DNA of 64,000 nt from Neospora caninum Liverpool. Taxonomy: Eukaryota; Apicomplexa; Conoidasida; Eucoccidiorida; Sarcocystidae. A model generated the notes under the pieces. It was not told the DNA's origin. It saw only the letters and a list, made by a program, of their open reading frames with translations, and searched no databases. Positions within the stretch are counted from its first letter, which is position 1, and the number at the start of each line of letters is the position of its first letter. Shown one piece after another: positions 9,823 to 21,245 of the stretch. The translations under genes were made by a program, and so were the position numbers. The stretch lies in assembly GCF_000208865.1 (NCBI RefSeq), contig NC_018398.1, positions 496,001-560,000 of the forward strand, written 5' to 3'.

Positions 9823-12800
9823 ATGACCTCCTCGCCGTCTTCTTCGCTGCCTCCAGAGCTGCCTGGGCTGTTTTGGGATCCTGAGCGACGCCGCTACTTT
9901 CCGCTCGCCTCGCGTCTCCCTCCGGCCACGTCAGCGGCGAATCCTGAGGCCTCCAATCCGTTCCGTGCGCTTCGGCGGAAGTACGAGAAGGAAGCGGGAA
10001 AGGCGCCTCGAGAGGATCCCCAGTTGCCGTCGAACTCACGCCGATCCGCCGCCGCTGGAGCTCGCCGTGGAAGCCCTCCCGATTTCAGGCTGTCCCCGGG
10101 AAAGAGAGTCAGCGCGTCGTCTCCGGCTTCCTCGGAGTCGTCTTGTGCCTTTGCCTGTTCGAGGCTGTGTTCGCCCTCTGGTAGGATCGACGCGAAGAAG
10201 AGAGGGAGATGGCGGAGAGCGAGCGACGCAGGTGACGCGAAACACGGGAAGGTGCGGAGGGCCAAAGGCGCCGCAAGCGCGTTTCCCGTGACGACAGCCG
10301 GGGGAGACTTTGAGGACGAGGAGACAGGGGGAGTGTGGGGACGGCGAGAGGGGACAGCCGGAGCGAGAGCCCGCGACAGCAGAGGGCGAGCGCAACGAGG
10401 CTTTCAGAGAGAAAGAGAGGAAGACAGGGAGAAACGGACCTTAGGACACGAAGCCCAGCGAGGCGGGAGGGTGGGAAAGCAGAGCGCGACAGGGGAAGAC
10501 AGAGAGAGACTTAGAGTCTGCAGTCACCCTTCACTTCATCAGAAACCTCGACAATCCATTCGACCGCCGCAGTCGAAACGGGCTTCTCCTAGACCGTCAC
10601 CAGAACCCACAAGTATTTCCATCTCGACATCCTCAGATACCTGTTCGTCTTCTTCTCCCTCTCGGTCTTCTTCTCGTGAGCAGTCCCCCGCGTCGCGACT
10701 TGTCCCTCGTCGCACGTGTTTTGGGGGACAAGAGTCCCGCGGTTCTCTTGGCGGGCAGGGGGCCTCAGTTTTGAATTCATCTCGTTTTTTCGGTCTGTCT
10801 GAGAGTCCTTATTTGAGTCGCCCTCTTCGTCTTTCTTCTCGTTTCCGAGCTCAGTGCTCGTCGCCGCGTTCTTCCCAAAAGGATTTCCTCTCGTCTTCGT
10901 CTGCACCAGCAAGTGATGCGCCGGCGGGTCCCCGCAAATCGTCGCCAGCTGCGCGTCCTTCTCGCGCGGCTCGCCTCTCCACTACCTCCGAATCAGCGTC
11001 CGCGGAGGGCGCCTGCCGGCTGCTTCCGTCTTCATCCTTTTCTCTCTCTGCGCCTCCTTCGGCTCCCTTCGTTTTTTCTCCGAATTTTCTCTCAGACAGA
11101 ACCGTGAACGCTGACGGCGGTCGCGCGCCCGCCCCCTTCTCAGGGATGAGGGAGACAAGAAACTGCTTCCTTCTTTTCCGCTTCCTCAGACGAGAAGGAG
11201 TTCTCCCTTGTAGACACCCGACTGGGAAGCGGGCCCCTGCCGCGCGCGAAAGGAAGCGAGAGCAGAGCGAAGGGAAGGCACGCAGCGAGAAAAGCGGTTT
11301 GAACCGAGAGGAAAGACGGAATGGAGGCGGCGACGGCGAAGGGACGCGAGGGAGGGAACGGGCATTCTGGAAAGACGACTTTTTTCCGAGAGACCGAACT
11401 GAAGGCCTCAATGACCCGAGAGAGACAAGCTCCAGAACCCGCGAGCGACTCTGGCTAGGTCGTCTGAAGCACGTTTTACTCGTGAGTCCTCAAAGACACT
11501 CTCGCTCTCAGACCTTTCTTGTCTCACCTCCGTCTTCTTTTCTCAGGCTTTCCGAGTCCTCTCGGTCCGATGTCTTGGTTTGTTTTCGAAGCGGCGCTTC
11601 TCTGAGGGACGGTCTCCGCTTTCTCTCGACCTTCGACCTGACCGCGTGGAGAGAAGCGGCGCGGTCTTTCCGGCGCATGCAGCTTCTTCGGCTTCTCGCT
11701 TCCTCGCCTGAGAGTGCGGTGTCTGCGTCGCTCCGCAGAAAACGAACGGCGGAGGAAGCATCCGCGAGAGCGCCAGAGGGCGAAGAAGACCGACGAGACT
11801 CAGGACGTGCGGGCTTGTCTCTGCGACTGTCCGGCGACAGGAGGAACGCCGAGGAAACCGGGAAAGCCGCGCGTGAGCATTTCCAGCGTCTGCTCAGCTC
11901 CCAGGAAACAGCCTGGAGACAAATCGTCTCACGCTGTCCTCCAGACGTAGAGAGAGAGGGGGATCTGGGAGCGATCTCTTCTGTCGAGCTCTTCGCGTCG
12001 CTCTGTGTTGTTTCGCACTTTGGAACTGCGACACGCAAGGGAAAGGTTACCCTCTTCCAACTCCCTGGTCAGGGACTCGACCGACCGTCCACCACACAAC
12101 CAGACCGTTCTTCCTTTTCGTTTTTCTCTTCTTCCCCTTCTTCCCCTTCTTCTTCTTCTTCTTCCTCTGCTTCCTCATCTTCTGCCTCCTCCCCTTCCCC
12201 TTCCTCCCGTTCCACCTCTTCTTCTCCTTCCGCTTTCTCTTCCTTTTCTTCTTCCGGTTCCTCTTCCGCCGTTTTCTCTTCCTTCTCTTCTCCTTGGACT
12301 TTCTCTTCTCCGTCTGTTGCTTCTGCTCCTTCTGTTCCGATTTTCCCGGGTGAGTCAGGTTTCATTGTGCAAGCGCTCGACGCTTCCGAAGATGTGTTGT
12401 GCACCGCAGCGCGTCTCAGCCCGAGTCGCTCCTTGGAAATTCTTGTGGGCGGGTCTTCGCCGGCGGTCCAGCTTTTCCGCCTCGAAGAGGGCAGCAGCCG
12501 CCTGCGTTTGCTCTGGCGCTGGCGGCCAAAATTCCTCTTTTCCTCTTCGGAATCCGCACGGACTGGTCGCGACAAATTCTCTCACACGTCGACAAGTGCA
12601 TGCTTCTCGCTGGCGTGGACTCACGCCTCCTGTCTCCCGTCTTTCTCGGTTGCACGCACTTCCTACTCGCTGGATTCGGCCGGGGGTCCGGCGCCTCCCG
12701 TGCCTCTGTCTCCTGACTCGGCTGCCAGCAACACGGCGCTGGTAGGTCTGAGGAATGGAGGCGTCTACCTGATTGACGTTCGCGCACCCGAGACGCAGTC

Positions 12801-14844
12801 CTCTCTCTGTCTGTTGTCTCCTTGCACTCCCAAGAGGGTAGCCTTCTGTTCGGCGCGTTTGGGGGAAGCGGAGAGCGAAACCCAGGGCGCGGGTTCAGGC
12901 AGCTCCGCAGGGAAGCGACTCTCCCCCACCATCGAAGGAGAAACGGGGGGCTGCGTAACATGCATCCGCCCGTTCCGCTGTCAAGGCTCGTGGGGTGCCG
13001 GCACTGCGGCAGTTGTCGCTAGAGGAAAAGACGATTTGCTGCTTCTCGATGCGAGAAACGCGCACTCGCCAGGCAGGGGCGAAGACGCAGGCACAGACAA
13101 CACCCTCAGCGCCACGCCAGTGGATACAGACGGTCGCCCGCGGTAGGTCACACAGGGCAAGAGCACAGGAACGGGAAGCAGGAACGGGGAGCAGGAACGG
13201 GGAGCAGGAACGGGGAGGAAAACGGCAAGACAGGAAGAGGGAAACTCCAGGGGAAAAGGAAGTGCGCGAAGAGAGAATCCTGGCGCCCCAGCACGCAATG
13301 TCCGTGAGATACCGAGATGAAGAGGGAGAGAGGAAAAGACGAAAGCACCCGCTTGCCTGCAGATAACGGTCACGCTCACACCCGCGCGACGGCTATAGAC
13401 ACAGCACTCTCCTGCCGCACAAAGAGAAGGAAGAACGCAGAAAAGTTCTGTCCTAAGTTCGAGCGCGCACGGACCTGTTCCTGAGACAAATTCTAACCCT
13501 TTGCATGCGCTTTCTCTCCATCTCGTTTTCCTGGCACGCCTTCGCGCATGGCTTGCGTTCTTTCTTGCTTCTCCGCTTCTCTGCGCGTCTCTGTGCTTCT
13601 GTCGCTCTCTCCGATGTGTCTCATCTTTTCTGGTTGCGGCCTCATGTGTTGCTCTCTCTAGAAAGTCAGGCCTCGTCACTCGCTATCTGCCGTGCGAGAG
13701 TTTTGAGCCGCCTCGCGAAGCCCCGCTGTCTCCTTCTCTCGCAGGCTGTACAACCACTGCCTCGTCTCCTGATCGGCCGCGAACGTTCGTCTTTGACCGT
13801 CGGGAGCGAATCCTTTTCTCTTCGTCGCCTTCTCGCGGCCTTCTCTTGTTTCACTGGGCACAGGCTTCGTCGAGCCTCGCAGCGCGCGCAGTCAATGTGT
13901 ATGGAGGTTTGCTGCGCCGGCTGTTTGGCTTCTCCCTCGATTCGACGGTGGGCGAGGAAGAGAAAAGCGACCGTAACGAGGAATTCGGGGACGCGTCCTG
14001 TCGCGCGGGAGGGAAAGACGAGCGCGATCGACTGGAACGGCTCGAACGTGAGATTCCATTTGAACTCTATGGAACCTGTGCAACAGCGCCACGCCTAGAG
14101 CAGTCGTCCTCTTCCTGGCTCGAGGACCAGCGAGGAAGTGAAAATACCTGCAATCCCTGGCTGGCCTGTCACGACGAAGCACGAGCTCACAACAGACCTG
14201 ATTCCTCTCGCTGCACTTCCCCCATCCAGCGGTCGTCTTTCTCCGCTTCACTTCCAATCCCTTCGTCTGCGCATCTCTTTTCTTCCTGTCCTTCCTTCTC
14301 TGGCACCCGTTCAGGAGGCCGCCCATATGCGGAAAGCGAGGTGCCGGGGACGGATCGAGGGCGTTGCCTCAGCAGCGACGAGAGGGCTGCAGGACCAAAG
14401 GATACAATTGAGGGCGATCGTCGGTTGGCTTCGCGTTTGCAGATGAAGCTTGCTGATCTTGCACTACTTCCAGAGGGCTTTTTTGTGACTCATTGCACGA
14501 GTGAGGGCCCGCAAAGGACACGGGAAGGCACTGCGTATTCTGACATCGTAGTTCGCTGGCCTGGCCCCGCAGGTTCTTCCTTTTCTTCGTCTCTTTGTTC
14601 TTCTCCGTTTTCTTCACCTGCGTTTGATCCGCATGCTTCCAGTCCACCCGGCGGTGGAGATCCTTGGGGAGTTGGTGCCCTTACCGAGGGTCTACTTCTT
14701 CATGGGGAGAGCGAGGGAAGCCATCTGGGGGATGTCGGAGAAAGCTGCAGGCGGCCCGCGCGAGCGGGCGGGGATGTATTCGTCGCGCTGAGTAGTTGGG
14801 GCTTTCACCTGCTTAGCAGCATCGACAGACATCTACAATCATGA
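9823..14844 (+). CDS. Large WD-repeat protein, DCAF4/WDR21-like
   Basis: Two exons, 9823-13142 and 13662-14844, give 4503 nt (1500 aa). The donor is CGCG|GTAGGT and the acceptor CTCTCTAG, and the phases agree. The chosen ATG is the in-frame one in the context gccgccATG; the frame stays open upstream to 9565 but that stretch looks like CT-rich leader. Residues 13-28 (LPGLFWDPERRRYFPL) resemble the conserved N-terminal motif of DCAF4/WDR21, substrate receptors of the CUL4-DDB1 ubiquitin ligase. Residues about 100-840 are Arg/Ser-rich low complexity, including a poly-Ser tract. From about residue 845 there are beta-propeller-like blades (EILVGGSSPAVQLFRL, ALVGLRNGGVYLIDVR, AAVVARGKDDLLLLDA). Exon 2 continues with TFVFDRRERILFSSSPSR and ends with VFVALSSWGFHLLSS. 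A WD-repeat protein is likely. The DCAF4 assignment rests on one motif plus architecture and is tentative. Human DCAF4 is about 500 aa, so most of this protein is extra disordered sequence. Confidence 0.8.
12118..12330 (+). repeat. Poly-serine-encoding TTC/TTCTTC microsatellite in coding sequence
   Basis: Pyrimidine-rich simple sequence (ttc, tcc, tct triplets) inside exon 1 of the WD-repeat gene. It encodes an almost pure Ser/Pro/Phe stretch of about 70 residues just before the first recognisable propeller blade. Its length is likely to vary between strains. Confidence 0.85.
13165..13219. repeat. 13-bp intronic minisatellite
   Basis: About four copies of gcaggaacgggga, directly downstream of the donor site in the only intron (13143-13661) of the WD-repeat gene. 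The first copy carries one change. Confidence 0.85.
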
Positions 14845-17008
14845 ATTTTAAACTTGGCAAAACACATATACATATACATATGAATGGCGATGTAAAATAC
14901 CTGAATTTGCCAGTGTCGCCCGGCCGGACTCTTTGGTCTTTCCCGGTGGATCATCGGTTTGTTTGGCTTCCCGCCTAGGGTTGTGAAAACGCGTCTCGAG
15001 TTTGCTGAGAGCCAACCTACGAGCTCCGTAATCCCTAACCTGAAGGCTAAGCAGGGCCAAGCTTAACGAACCGCACACGGTTGTCACAGAGTGACCGTCA
15101 GGTTCGGGTTTGTTTTGGAGGTGTTCCACGTTCGTGGCGACGCAGTACACTGGTTTACAGGCCTCCAGGGCCGAGCCGCCCGGCTTACTGATGAGGGAGT
15201 CGCATCTGCTGAAGTTTGCCAGCTTGTGGCAGCCTGCCCAGAATACGTGCAGCCCTCGGCTCTATAAACACATTGGTTCGCTTGCTACTCGGACAAATAG
15301 CCGAAGCGTGCATCCGTTAGGCTGGTACGAGCTATGCGCTGACAAAAGGGCGTGGAAATATAACCAATTGAACACCATGTATTAGTATAACAAAGCTGAT
15401 GAGGGTAATGGGATACCTGTAATTATTTCGAGGACAAAGGTCATTGCAACGTGTAGTTGTATGACTAGCCATATAGGTACCTAACCGGTTGTACTATACT
15501 TGTTTTACATATCTTCTACTTACATTTAAATGGTTCTAGTAACGGTATGCAAGGGCTGCGTGCAAGAGGGGGTCTGCGGGGGGTGTTTCCTCAGATCTCT
15601 GATCTAAGGTCGCTGTCAGTCGTATCCAGGACTTTTGTTGACAAATAAGCTCACAGCACAACCCTGCCTGATATATTCGGTTGTCGAAGACAGCAAGAAA
15701 CGGCGGTCTGGGTGTTCTGTCACTCGCAATGGCGTGCAACAGGAGTTGGTCCAGCCAGCTGTCAGGACGAAGGGAGATTGCCCGCGGAGTTTCTCCACCG
15801 GAGCTTTCAGGGGGATTTGTCACTGTCTGGATAAGGTAAAGTATGTTTCTTGATGTTAGGGGAACGGTACGCATGTTCTAGATTACGACGTGGTACCTGT
15901 TTTTCCAAGATGCGATAACTCTATTCTGGCGCAGCGACCGCCGGAGGCCGCAGCAGAGAGTTGGCGCCTTCGATTAGCTAATTTTGTCTGTGGCTGCACA
16001 ATAGCCCGTGAACCCGTGAAGACGGTAGTAGGATAGAGTTAGCCTGGAGCGCTCCCCCTTGATGGGGAGTTGGCTGCTGCTGCCTGAAAGGGACTCTCGG
16101 CAGCACCTCTACACACGCAGCTGCTGTTTTAGGATATAGCGGATTTGTCCGCCGGACTACGGTGGGCGATCCCGCAGCTGGACCCAACTCTCACGATGAC
16201 TTTGCTGCCAAATGTCTTCTAGCATTAAAACATGCAGCCATTCAGGCAGGATTGTCGGGTCACGAGGGCTAGCTGCTCGGCTCGGTGGCGAAGCCTTTAC
16301 GGACCCGGGCATACGTGCAAACTGACCTCGAGACAATCGACAGGTCAGGACCACCCATGGAGCCTTGTAGTCGTTCGCACTTGTATTTTTTGACGATCGA
16401 CAAGTTTGGAGTGCTGTTCGTTATTCTGTTTTTTATCTGAAGTCAGCACGCGCTTTGGCAACCGCGAACACAGGGACGTTCCTCGACCTGGCAAGGTGTG
16501 GAACTTGGTTTCTTCTGTCTTGCCCAGTTGCGCGCGTGATTTCGTTTTTATCGCATTTGCTGGCACTTGGCTTTGTTCTTGTGCTTGTGTGGAACGCCAA
16601 GGTACGCATATTTTACCTGGTGAGCTCGAGGTGGACGAGTTCGTCTACACCGTCCGTCAATAGTGACAGATCCCTGCGTTCTCTAGGCCAGCCTCAGCGG
16701 CACACGCAAAACTCCATGAACGGTCTCTCAAGCTTCAGTTCTCAAAAACGTTGGCTTACTGAAGCAAAGTTGCACCGGTGATCAACTGTTCCCCTTTCCA
16801 CAGGGATACTCGTCCATTCCAAAAGGAAGTTTGTGTTCGCGATTTCCGGTTGGCCGACACTTGAAGATCGGCCGCACCGATTGCAGCTGGTACGGTTTAT
16901 TTTTCTGGAGCGGAAAGTTTCCCAGCAGATCACAGCTCATTTCCGGGCAAACCACCTGTGCCGTCTGATTTTGTTCAGACTTCTTGGAGACTTTCCTGCC
17001 TAAGCACC
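14845..17008. other. Spacer between the WD-repeat and CCCH genes, no gene seen
   Basis: Both flanking genes are on the plus strand, so this 2.2 kb should hold the 3' UTR of the first and the promoter and 5' UTR of the second. Open frames are all under about 115 codons, on both strands, without domain signatures. No repeats of note. Confidence 0.6.
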
Positions 17009-18890
17009 ATGGACTCTTCCAGATCGGCTCCGAAACTGGATGGCTTCTGCCCGTCATCCCCCAGCAATCGGCTTCAGACGGACAAGAGGCACAAGCTAAC
17101 ATTTAACAACTTCTACAAGACGAAGTTGTGCCCCTGGTATATCAAAGGCTCTTGCCATTGGGGTGCAAGCTGCAACTACGCGCACGCCCTCTCCGAACAG
17201 CGAGAAGCCGTGGACCTTACCAAAACAAAGCTGTGCCCGACGTGGCTGAGCCATAGTGTGTGCCGCAACCCAAAATGCCGTTACGCACACGACTACAGCG
17301 AGTTGCGCGCTACCACCGACGTCTTTAAGACTTCCCTTTGCTCCTTCTTCATCAAGGGAATACCTTGCCCTATGGAAAACAGGTGTCGGTTCGCCCATGG
17401 CGTTCAGGAGCTTCGTCCCCGCGCTAAGGATGATCTTCAACACGGAGCTCCAGGCCTCATCCAGAAAGCTGCTGAAGCCAGAGCCGCCTTGGCTGCCGCA
17501 AATGCTGCGGCTGCCGCTGCTCGTGCGGCAGCGACAGCTAAAGCAGCGGCGGAAGCCAAGGCGGCTGCAGATGCTGCCATTGCTGGTCTCGCTGACGCGT
17601 CAGGCAGTGCGTGTCGCGCAGAACCTCGTGTCTCGCCTCCGGTTGCTCAGGTCCTGGTTCCAGTGCAGGAGGGAGGCCATGTGCCTCTGAGTTGCGCCGT
17701 CCGAGGAAGAGCCTCTGCACAGAAGAATGCAGAGGGACGTTGTTCACGTCGGCAGCCTGCAACGGGAGTCCTCGCACTCGACAAGGAAAGTGGAGCCTGG
17801 CGTGCGGAGCTGTCGGCACATGCTTCGGAGTTTGTTTCCAGAGCCTCTGTGACGCCTTCGTATCCACTTTTGCCCAGTGTCAACTCAGCTTCATCTCTCG
17901 TAGGGACTGGGCTTGAAGGAACGATCGAACTTCTTCTTCAGTCCCTCCAATGTCACTCAGGAGACCGCCCTGGTAATAAGCCTTTGGACAGCTTGAGCAT
18001 CATCTCCCCTGGAAGGCAGACGTCGTTCCTCCCGAGGGGATCAGGACTTGAAAGTTCCTTCAATCCCCAGGCCACTCCGTTCAGCCCAGGAGCATGGTGC
18101 AGAAACACTGGAAACGGATATCACATTTCAGGTGACCCACTGCAGACCCACGGCGTCTCATCGGCCTGTGACAACCCGCTGAGCACGCTCGACTTTTCCA
18201 GTCTCCTTTCCACGGTTGCCATGGCCATAGCAGCGTCTCCACCGGGCACCACGAAAGCGGATGTGCCGGTCGAAGCTTTCCTGCCACCGATGGTTGGGGA
18301 ATTCGCTTCCGCCCCTGGGCTCTCGGCTCCATGGAACAGGTCTGGTTCGCAGATGCCTTGTTCTGCTCACCTCCCTCATGGGCTGCTGAGGTCGGCAGAT
18401 GCATCAGTTTCTTCTGAAGGTCAGACCACTGCAAGTGGCGGGGAGGAGTCGTCATTTCCCCTTGCAGCGCAAGGTGAAGACGGGGCTCAATCAGGATCAG
18501 GGAGTGGTGCCACGAACCCTAAAGGGTGCCTCCAGACGCAGAACAAGGAAGCGGCTGAAGGGCCTAGTCCAGCAGGTAAGCAGAAACATCTTTTTGCCTG
18601 GCGCTTGCTGGTAATCCAAGTACGCCTCCGTTGTATCTAGCCAGCTACGCTGTCTCTTGCGCGAGACGTGCTTTTCTTACATCCAAAGAAATGCTTACGT
18701 GCCACACAGAAATCGGTTATCCGTTTCGTTTCGCTTTGCTATGCCAGCAGGGGAAAGGCTCGATGCAGCGGGGACATTGCTGCTCACTCCCGCAGACGGT
18801 ATTCAGACGGAGGAGAGTTCGGGCGGCGGCGCAGCAATAGTCCCAACAAAGATGGCGGGTACGATGTCTTTTTTAGGTTTGTCTCGTTAG
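17009..18890 (+). CDS. Triple CCCH-type zinc-finger protein
   Basis: Putative RNA-binding protein with three tandem CCCH fingers. Exons 17009-18575 and 18751-18890 total 1707 nt (568 aa); donor CAG|GTAAGC and acceptor CCAGCAG match in phase. The ATG at 17009 is in a strong context (caccATGg). Finger 1 starts KTKLCPWYIKGSC (C-x7-C-x5-C-x3-H), finger 2 KTKLCPTWLSHSVC (C-x8-C-x4-C-x3-H), finger 3 KTSLCSFFIKGIPC (C-x8-C-x5-C-x3-H). All lie within about residues 30-140, and each is preceded by the K-T-x-L lead seen in tristetraprolin/TIS11 fingers. An Ala-rich helical stretch (about 155-205) follows, then Ser/Pro-rich sequence without known domains. The last exon is short and ends MAGTMSFLGLSR. 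If intron 1 is retained, the frame instead stops at 18640. Targets cannot be inferred; family members bind AU-rich mRNA elements or act in mRNA decay and translation control. Confidence 0.9.
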
Positions 18891-21245
18891 CGTAACAGCA
18901 CAACTTGGCAGGCAGAAGCACCTCGTTGCGGTGGCTAACCAGTCTTTCCGGCAGTTGTTGTGGAAAATCCAAGTTCCTCATTGCTATGCACTTCTGAGCA
19001 TTCGAAGATATAGGGCCATACATGTATACAGTCAGCTTTGAAGCTTTTTGTCTAGCACTACTTTGGCACCCGCAAGCCACAGTCTTTTTTTGTGCCGGCT
19101 CCGTCACGATTCCCACGTGTGACCATGCTTTGCTTGCTGCGCGTACAGAGTCGCTTCTTCACCCACTGACTGGTTCCCGTCAAACGACTGGGGCAGGCGT
19201 CGACTGTGAGTGAACAGTGACACCAAATGGCCAGCAGTAGCCGTAAAAGGGAAGGGCAAATTGGAAGTGTTTCATTTGTCGAAGAAGCTCGAGATACATG
19301 GTGTGAAGGAGTTACCTCGAGAAATCGAGATGGGAGGAGAAGTGTGTGAAGAAGGTCGGAAAAGCGGCGTACTTGCTCGCAAGAGCACAGTTTCACGTCG
19401 TATGAGCTTGGCGCCCACCAGCATCCCAATACAAAACTGTCGATCGTCATTATCGCAATTACAAGTAAACTTTCGCATATTCCAGTACGCAGAGGTTTAT
19501 GGAAGCTGCAAAGGAGCCTTTCTCTTTGCCGGCGTTTCGGGGCCTTTGTGTGAACTGAACAAAAGGTGACTCGAACGTGTTGTGTACCAAGCTGTCAACC
19601 GTACTCGACTTGAGCAATTGAATGCAGTAGAGCTGGAGACCGTTGCAGTCCACGCGGCTTCATCGACAGTTGGGACAGACAGAACACTTCATGTAACAAC
19701 CCCACTGTAGGAGCCGCCTGAAGTTTGTTTCTGCAGTGCGGCAGCTAGCACGAAGAGACGAATGGAAGAAAAAATAGGTGCCTTCTATCTTGCACCCGCC
19801 CCTCAGCAGTTTGCCTTCCCGAGACTTACGGGCGCTATGCGTTTAGGTGTCGCTTCATGCAGATACGCGGGAACTGTCGCGGCAGAATACAACCGCTAAT
19901 GTCTTTGAACTGAACCGCTACATAGTGGCAGGCGGTGAGGCATGCTCTATCGCTCTAGTGTACATGTTGGTGCTGCAACCAACGTGCCCCCCCATAAGGG
20001 CCTTCGAAAGAGTTTCAAAGAAAACATTGCGGCCGGCGAGTCCTTGTCAGCATCGTGGGCGGGTCAGAGAGAGGCATACCGTGACCGACTAACAAATAAA
20101 ATTAATGGCAACTTTTGCAAGCGTGTGTATGTGGTTTGTACCTCACATGCACGCACGGTAGATGAACCATTCCTCAAGCAACTCTGGGGAATGACGCTCC
20201 TGGAAACGCCAGGCCAGACAGAACGTCGAACCGCTCATTATGCAAATCGACCGACGACGGCGCGGTCGACTGACTAGTGATCGATACATTTTTTCAAATT
20301 GGATCATATTTTGAAACTGACAAACACCTGAAATCTTACTTTCGAGAGCATCGTACAAGCGGTCTACGGAGAGGCACTCGGAAGAGAGTACAGAGTAATC
20401 AGGTTCGGGAGCTCCTCCTGTGTAACGACTGGTGTCCCCCAGTAGGCTAGTGAACTGCCCATTCCATACAGCAAACCACGACAGACCATAAACGTCTGAG
20501 GGAAGCAGGGCAGTCCACAAAAAACCGATCGACACAGCTCAACACAACAGAAGCTGCACTGGAGCCGACACTAACCAGTCTGAGAAACGGCGTTGACGCG
20601 TCCAGGCGCAACGTGGCCGCACTTTAAAAACGGCGGCATGTGCGGACACATGAAGGAACAACAAACTTGACAAAACGCGTCTCTACAGTCGTCACTGGTC
20701 TGGGCAAATACTCAGGAGGAAAATACAAAACGGCAGCTCTCTCGTCTGGAACAGAGAACCTGGATGGTGTGGCCTAGAAGGCCGTGTCAGCAACACATTC
20801 ACATGTGACACCGAATGTGAATTCAGGCCACCTCGTCCAGAGAGACGCCACAAGCTGCTATCGAATTGCGTGATGCTTGAGAAATAAGGCTCGAAGAAAA
20901 CGGACACACAAAATATTCGCCGCAGAGGCGGGACACCCGCTGGCGTCTGAAACGTTTCCCTCCAGCCTTCAATATCGGGATCGACTACGCATAAACCGAC
21001 GCATGTTTGTTTTTGTTCGGGTACCTCGACGGGACCGTTTTTCAGCAGTTGTTAAACCTGCCCATCCACTGAAGCCTGTGTCACGAGCCCTCAAGGAGAC
21101 GCTGCCGGCGGCAAGGTCGATTCAGGCGGAGTGGGAGCTTCAGTTCTGAAGCTTCCATATCGCGGGCTCTCGAACACTACTATCTGCGGGGGGGATCCTC
21201 TACACCGCGCTGGACTCAACCCGCGCACGGTGCTTTCCACGACTT
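18891..21245. other. Spacer between convergent genes, no gene seen
   Basis: The CCCH gene (plus) and the giant helical protein gene (minus) end towards each other here, so 2.35 kb holds two 3' UTRs. Only short random-looking frames are present. No strong repeat was seen. Confidence 0.6.

Noticed and set aside
14845..17008. Small open frames of 60-115 codons on both strands
   Set aside because: Lengths are as expected by chance, and there is no shared phase with splice sites and no domain signature.
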